From assembly GCA_017474455.1 (NCBI GenBank), contig JAFVHP010000048.1, forward strand, positions 124,001 to 188,000: DNA of 64,000 nt, written 5' to 3'. The translations under genes and the position numbers were made by a program. Shown piece by piece: positions 59,849 to 64,000 of the stretch; position 1 is the first letter of the stretch, and each line of letters begins with the position of its first letter. The stretch is from Lachnospiraceae bacterium (lineage in GTDB: Bacteria > Bacillota > Clostridia > Lachnospirales > Lachnospiraceae). The notes beneath the pieces were generated by a model. That model searched no databases. It was not told the origin of the DNA and saw nothing but the letters and a program-made list of their open reading frames with translations.

Positions 59849-60550
59849 ATGAATATGCAGGACAACCTCAGTGTGAATACAGCGTTAATGCAGCAGGAAA
59901 CGGATATCCCGCTGCGGGATTCCGTTTATTATACATTGCGGAAAAATATTCTCAGCGGCGAATTAAAACCCGGCGAACACCTGACGGAGATACGCCTCGG
60001 CAGGATGCTCGGGACCAGCAGGACCCCCATACGCGAAGCGATCAGGAGACTTGAAAAGGAAGGCCTTGTCACTATTTATCCCAGAAGCGGCGCAGTAGTG
60101 GCGCCGATCTCTGAAAGAGACCTGAAGGAAATACTGGAAGTCCGCAGGACACTGGATGTTTTCTGTGCCAGGCTGGCTGCCGAAAGGATAAACGAAGAAG
60201 ACCGCGCCAAATTAAAGGCCGCGACGGAAGCATTTGATGCCGCAGCCGATTCCGGGGACAGGATCGCGATCGCAAAGGCGGATGTGGAGATACATGATAT
60301 AATAGCCAGGGCGGCGGGAAACCGTAAGCTCCTCGAGATCCTCAGCACGCTTGCTGACCAGATCTACCGCTACAGGTATGAGTATATCAAGGATGATATG
60401 AATTACGACCGGCTCAAAGCGGAGCACAGCGCGATCACCGGCGCGATCCTTAACGGGGACGCCGAAGCGGCTGCCGCCGCGAGTGCGGAACATGTTGAGA
60501 ACCAGGAAAAGGCCATCAGGGAACAGCTGCGCAGGCAGCAGGAGAAATAA
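59849..60550 (+). CDS. GntR-family regulator, FadR/FCD type
   Basis: A 233-residue DNA-binding protein. The winged helix-turn-helix covers about residues 15-85 (ILSGELKPGEHLTEIRLGRM ... TSRTPIREAIRRLEKEGLV). An all-helical FCD effector domain (about 95-225) follows; in this family a metal and a small carboxylate often bind there, and the residues IHDIIARAAGNRK fit. No adjacent catabolic gene points to its effector. It lies between ispE and glutamate racemase, 10 bases ahead of the latter. Confidence 0.9.
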   Translation: MNMQDNLSVNTALMQQETDIPLRDSVYYTLRKNILSGELKPGEHLTEIRLGRMLGTSRTPIREAIRRLEKEGLVTIYPRSGAVVAPISERDLKEILEVRRTLDVFCARLAAERINEEDRAKLKAATEAFDAAADSGDRIAIAKADVEIHDIIARAAGNRKLLEILSTLADQIYRYRYEYIKDDMNYDRLKAEHSAITGAILNGDAEAAAAASAEHVENQEKAIREQLRRQQEK

Positions 60551-60559
60551 ATACAGAGT

Positions 60560-61396
60560 ATGGACCAGAATAACAATATAAAAGACCTTCCGATAGGGGT
60601 TTTTGATTCCGGTATCGGAGGTCTTACTGTTTTCAGGGAGATCATGAGCCAGATGCCGAACGAGCGTCTGATCTATTTCGGCGATACGGCCAGGGTGCCC
60701 TACGGGAACAAGTCCAGGGATACGATAGAAAAGTATTCGCTGCAGATATCGCGCTTTCTGCTTTCCAGGAAAGTCAAGGCCATCGTAGTGGCCTGCAATA
60801 CAGCCAGCGCCTTTGCGCTGGACGCACTTATAAAGACGGTCCCCGTGCCTGTGATCGGCGTCGTCGAGCCCGACGCCAAGGCGGCCTGCGAAGCGACGAA
60901 AAACGGCAGGATCGGTGTTATCGGGACCATGGCTACGATCTCCAGCCATTCCTATGATGACGCCGTCCACGCGATCATGAAGGATGCGGAAGTGATCTCC
61001 AGGTCCTGTCCTCTGTTCGTGCCGCTGGCCGAAGAGGGACTCTGGGAGGATCCGGTCACGGACGAGATCACCAGGAGGTACCTGGCGGAACTGACGGACC
61101 GGGGGATCGACACACTGATCATGGGATGCACCCATTATCCGCTGCTGAGGAGCACGATCGCCAGGTTTGCCGGTGAAGGCGTCACCCTGGTCAATCCTGC
61201 CTATGAGACTGCCAAAGAACTGCATGCACTGCTGGAAAAAGAGGATGTCCTGACAAAAAAAGAACCGGTATTGGGTCAGGAAAACCGCTACCAGTTCTTT
61301 GTGAGCGATATGGCAGACCAGTTCAAGGCGTTTGCCAACAGTATCATTCCCTACGGGATACTGTCCGCCAAGGTCATCGATATCGAATCCTACTGA
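60560..61396 (+). CDS. murI: Glutamate racemase
   Basis: A 278-residue cofactor-free racemase supplying D-glutamate for peptidoglycan. The N-terminal GVFDSGIGGLTVFREI, YFGDTARVPYG and the two catalytic Cys motifs VVACNTASA and MGCTHYPLL are intact. The C-terminal extension of about 25 residues fits Firmicute enzymes. It ends 12 bases before the convergent small membrane protein gene. Confidence 0.96.
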   Translation: MDQNNNIKDLPIGVFDSGIGGLTVFREIMSQMPNERLIYFGDTARVPYGNKSRDTIEKYSLQISRFLLSRKVKAIVVACNTASAFALDALIKTVPVPVIGVVEPDAKAACEATKNGRIGVIGTMATISSHSYDDAVHAIMKDAEVISRSCPLFVPLAEEGLWEDPVTDEITRRYLAELTDRGIDTLIMGCTHYPLLRSTIARFAGEGVTLVNPAYETAKELHALLEKEDVLTKKEPVLGQENRYQFFVSDMADQFKAFANSIIPYGILSAKVIDIESY

Positions 61397-61407
61397 TCAG
61401 GAACAGA

Positions 61408-61887
61408 TCATTTTACGGGTTTTGCGCCTGCCTTCGTCTGAAGCGAGTCCATGGTACGGCGCAGGAACCCTTTCTTCTTTGTGGGCTTTTCAAGCGGTTT
61501 GCCGCCTTTCATGCTTTTTACTTCCACGATGTAGATGCCGCTTACCATAGCCTTGACATTGGTCCTTGTGGGGATGATGTCATATACATTCTGATCCGCG
61601 ATAAGGGACAGCGTCTGCGGGCCGACCTTGGCCTTTACGACAGGGACCCTGGATCTGCGCAGGTATTTCGGCGTCTGGTCGATGACAGCCTGGGGAAGTC
61701 CGGCTTCCTTCAGCTTCATGATCTTTTTGTCTATGACGAGCATCGTCACGGGCTGTTTCATGGCCTGGATCTGGGCCTGATGTTCTTCCTGCTTCTTCTG
61801 CATCCTCCTGCCGACAAAGTACAGCACGATAAGGCCCGCGGTCAGGACGACCAGTATTATGATCAATGTAAGTAATAAGGGATTCAA
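61408..61887 (-). CDS. Small single-pass membrane protein of unknown function
   Basis: A 159-residue protein: one N-terminal membrane helix (about 2-26, PLLLTLIIILVVLTAGLIVL), a short coiled linker with RRMQKKQEEHQAQ, then a soluble basic domain of about 100 residues ending in a Lys/Pro-rich tail. The topology (short outside, long inside) is an inference from the RR/KK run after the helix. The start is TTG at 61887, with a perfect AGGAGGTG 7 bases upstream; a longer frame from another TTG at 61914 includes the ribosome site and is rejected. The soluble part has repeated Val-rich beta stretches. No family recognised. Confidence 0.7.
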   Translation of the reverse strand: MNPLLLTLIIILVVLTAGLIVLYFVGRRMQKKQEEHQAQIQAMKQPVTMLVIDKKIMKLKEAGLPQAVIDQTPKYLRRSRVPVVKAKVGPQTLSLIADQNVYDIIPTRTNVKAMVSGIYIVEVKSMKGGKPLEKPTKKKGFLRRTMDSLQTKAGAKPVK

Positions 61888-61927
61888 AAAAACACCTCCT
61901 GAAGGATTTGCCAACGTTCAGAAATAA

Positions 61928-61956
61928 ATAATAGCAGAGTTGGGGTGGCATGACAA
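61928..61956 (-). promoter_or_regulatory. Promoter for the small membrane protein
   Basis: On the minus strand TTGTCA (61956-61951), a 17-base spacer and TATTAT (61933-61928), five of six matches in each box, about 40 bases ahead of the TTG start. Confidence 0.55.
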
Positions 61957-62041
61957 CAGAATTGCTGTCGACAGCGGGAGTTTGACGGTGTATTATTTTA
62001 TGAATAGCTTTTTCAGGAAAAGAAAGGATACCGGATCAATT

Positions 62042-63306
62042 ATGAGAAAAGCAGGATCGATACTACTGGCAGCGTGCCTCCTCTCCATATCCCTCGCGGG
62101 ATGCGGCCAGGACGCGAAGACAGATACACCGGCAACGCCGATGAACGGCAATTCTACCCTTCTGTCCGAGATCACGGGAGAAACAGCGGCTGATGAAGAA
62201 ACGGCAGTGCCGGAAGAAGCGGCACAGGAAGCGGCGCAGTCACAGCCGCAGGCGGATGCGGCAAGCCCGGCGGCAGATGAAGGGGAAGAAGCGCCGAAGG
62301 AATATACGGATGATGCCTACATTTCCTCGCTTGACCTTTCCGATTACATCGAACTGGCAGATTACAGCAAGGCTGAACTTACTTCTGTAAAAGATGAGAT
62401 CACGGATGAGGATCTGCAGGGGCAGATCGATTATATACTTGACCAGTATGCGACCTACGAACCTGTAAAAGACAGGACTGAAGCCGTGAGCGGAGACAGG
62501 GCTGTCATCGATTTCACCGGCAGGATAGACGGCGAGACTTTTGACGGCGGCAGCGCACAGGACTACGACCTGGATATCGGCAGCGGCAGATTCATCCCCG
62601 GGTTCGAGGACGGGATCATCGGCCATAACAAGGGAGAGACATTCGATCTTGATCTGACCTTCCCCGAGCAGTACGCCGAACAGTTCGCCGGCAAGGACGT
62701 TGTCTTCACGGTCACGCTGAAGGAGCTTAAGGAACGTATCGTGCCTGAACTGAACGATGACTTCGTGGCCGGGCTCACTGTGAAAGATGACGACGGCAAC
62801 CCGATCACCGATACGGAAACATTCAGTGATTTCATACATGCGAAGATGGAGGAGCTGGCGCAGGAGACCTATGAATCCGATCTTAGTCGGAGATGGTCAC
62901 CTGGCTGGAGAATAATTCCGAATTCAAAAAAGATCCGCCGGCAGCCGTTGTGGACAGACTCAAAGACAGGATCGCGGACTCCTATAAGAATTATGCGGCG
63001 TCCTACGGGATGGACCTGGAGACCATGCTGACCTCCATGGGCATGAATATGGAGGCTTATGAAGCCGACGTGCAGGACAGCGCGCTGCTTCTGGCGAAGC
63101 AGCTGATGCTGACAAGAGCTGTCGCCGAAAAAGAAGGGATCACCCTGTCGGAGAGCGATCTGAATGAAGCACTCGAAGAAGACGCCGCAGAGGCCGGAAT
63201 GAGCGTTGAGGATCTTAAGTCTTCACAGGATATGCGTGCCTATGAAGAGCAGCTCCTCGGCACAAAGGCGGTCGATGCGCTGGTAGAAAAATACATTAAT
63301 AAGTAA
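62042..63306 (+). pseudogene. Lipoprotein with trigger-factor-type PPIase and chaperone domains, frameshifted
   Basis: The first frame (62042 to about 62887) has a lipoprotein signal with lipobox SLAGC (Cys21), an acidic Ala/Glu-rich linker to about residue 85 and an FKBP-type PPIase domain close to that of trigger factor (VIDFTGRIDGETFDGGSAQD, FIPGFEDGIIGHNKGE). It then loses homology. The sequence resumes one frame away from about 62887 to 63306 (EMVTWLENNSEFKKDPPAAV onward), matching the trigger-factor C-terminal helices. One missing base near 62884-62887 explains this. No slippery site is present, so a mutation or an assembly error is likely. It lacks the ribosome-binding domain, so it would act outside the membrane. 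Intact length would be about 420. Confidence 0.75.
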
Positions 63307-63345
63307 ATCAGGGAACATATTGATATATAGATTGGAGGTAGCTAT

Positions 63346-64000
63346 ATGAGAGAGGAACTGCAGCTGGTCACGGTAGAACAGATCGTTTCGGATCCGCAGG
63401 CTTATGAGAACAAAATGGTGAAAGTGGGCGGATGGGTCCGCAGCAACCGTGATTCCAAGTCCATCGGATTCATCGTTCTGGGTGACGGATCATGCTTTAC
63501 GACTCTCCAGATCGTCTACGAAGACAGGATCGCATCCTTTGCCTCTGCCGCAAAACTGGGCGCCGGCACGGCTATTATCGCGGAAGGGACCATCGTCCTT
63601 ACGCCCGATGCCCGCCAGCCTTTTGAGATGCATGCGGAGAATATCGAAGTGGAAGGCGCTTCAACACCGGATTATCCGATGCAGAAGAAGAGGCACTCTT
63701 TCGAATACCTGAGGACGATCCCCCATCTGCGTGTCCGGACCAATACCTTCCAGGCGGTATTCAGGGTCAGGTCCCTGATAGCCTACGCGATCCATACTTT
63801 CTTTATGGAAAGAGGGTTCGTATATGTTCATACACCGATCATTACCGGTTCTGACGCGGAAGGCGCCGGCGAGATGTTCCAGGTATCCACGCTTCCCCTT
63901 GAGAATGTGCCGCTGACGGAAGACGGCGCTGTAGACTATTCCAAAGATTTCTTTAAAAAGATGACGAATCTGACTGTATCCGGACAGCTTGATGTCGAGA
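63346..64000 (+). CDS. asnS: Asparaginyl-tRNA synthetase, N-terminal part
   Basis: The gene opens at ATG 63346 after a TTGGAGGT ribosome site and runs off the window after about 218 residues. The N-terminal anticodon-binding OB fold includes VGGWVRSNRDSKSIGFIVLG and EGTIVLTPDARQPFEM. The catalytic domain begins near HLRVRTNTFQAVFRVRSLI, and the class II motif 2 region has GSDAEGAGEMFQV, which is characteristic of AsnRS rather than AspRS. It charges tRNA-Asn directly. Confidence 0.95.
   Translation, partial: MREELQLVTVEQIVSDPQAYENKMVKVGGWVRSNRDSKSIGFIVLGDGSCFTTLQIVYEDRIASFASAAKLGAGTAIIAEGTIVLTPDARQPFEMHAENIEVEGASTPDYPMQKKRHSFEYLRTIPHLRVRTNTFQAVFRVRSLIAYAIHTFFMERGFVYVHTPIITGSDAEGAGEMFQVSTLPLENVPLTEDGAVDYSKDFFKKMTNLTVSGQLDVE

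Noticed and set aside
62881-62893. Programmed ribosomal frameshift in the trigger-factor-like gene
   Set aside because: No slippery heptamer is present, and a -1 slip at the CTT codon would meet a TAG at 62884.

Overview
The window reads as ordinary chromosome of an anaerobic, moderately GC-rich Firmicute, most likely a Lachnospiraceae-type Clostridium relative. The basis is pyruvate:ferredoxin oxidoreductase with a 2[4Fe-4S] ferredoxin, an oxygen-sensitive class III ribonucleotide reductase, the Firmicute markers MecA, SpoVG, DnaD and GlgD, a CsoR/CopA copper system, and cell-wall hydrolases of the SleB and YaaH type. No rRNA, tRNA, insertion sequence, phage gene or CRISPR array was seen. 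About 50 protein genes fill nearly all of the sequence.

Layout. 1-7.5 kb: end of a multi-pass membrane protein, a family 3 glycoside hydrolase, a 490-bp convergent gap holding two long palindromic repeats, then ferredoxin and PFOR on the minus strand. 7.6-9.2 kb: MecA (minus) and a 720-bp non-coding stretch full of strong hairpins with its own promoter. 9.2-17.4 kb: a plus-strand run with an anchored GH18 protein, tRNA t6A synthase TsaC, RpiB, Upp, dCMP deaminase, a coiled-coil SleB-like hydrolase and an 874-residue exported protein of unknown function. 17.4-22.1 kb: minus-strand PRPP synthetase, DnaC/DnaI-like helicase loader, DnaD protein and MurC, with a cluster of DnaA-box-like sites between DnaD and MurC. 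22.3-31.2 kb: GlgC, GlgD, SpoVG, Pth, Mfd and a Na/Pi cotransporter. 31.3-35.9 kb: NAPRTase (minus), CsoR and a copper ATPase carrying a CopZ-like domain at its C-terminus. 35.9-44 kb: uridine kinase-like protein, a TPR/DUF4037 pair, NrdG, a probable C-glycoside deglycosidase alpha/beta pair, NrdD fused to a thioredoxin-like domain, and a thioredoxin reductase. 44-54.9 kb: IleRS, glycogen phosphorylase, an aconitase-family hydratase, Ddl and MurF. 54.9-64 kb: dihydroorotase (minus), PlsC, PyrK, PyrD, IspE, a GntR regulator, glutamate racemase, a small membrane protein (minus), a frameshifted lipoprotein resembling the trigger-factor PPIase, and the start of AsnRS.

How the genes fit together. 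Peptidoglycan precursor supply is covered by MurC, Ddl, MurF and glutamate racemase. Glycogen synthesis and breakdown are covered by GlgC, GlgD and GlgP. Nucleotide supply is covered by Prs, Upp, dCMP deaminase, PyrC/PyrK/PyrD, a uridine kinase and NrdD/NrdG. The copper locus has two clear CsoR-type palindromes at its promoter, and nrdD has two NrdR-type boxes 31 bp apart next to a TTGACA promoter. Most genes are packed tightly with 4-nt or shorter overlaps.

The least explained parts are the palindromic repeat pair (3124-3580), the structured non-coding region (about 8662-9115), the 874-residue protein (14800-17424), the TPR/DUF4037 pair (36498-38295), the deglycosidase-like pair placed between nrdG and nrdD (39038-40366), and the CopA protein with an apparent internal start for a free CopZ domain (35667). 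All calls come from reading the sequence without database searches.
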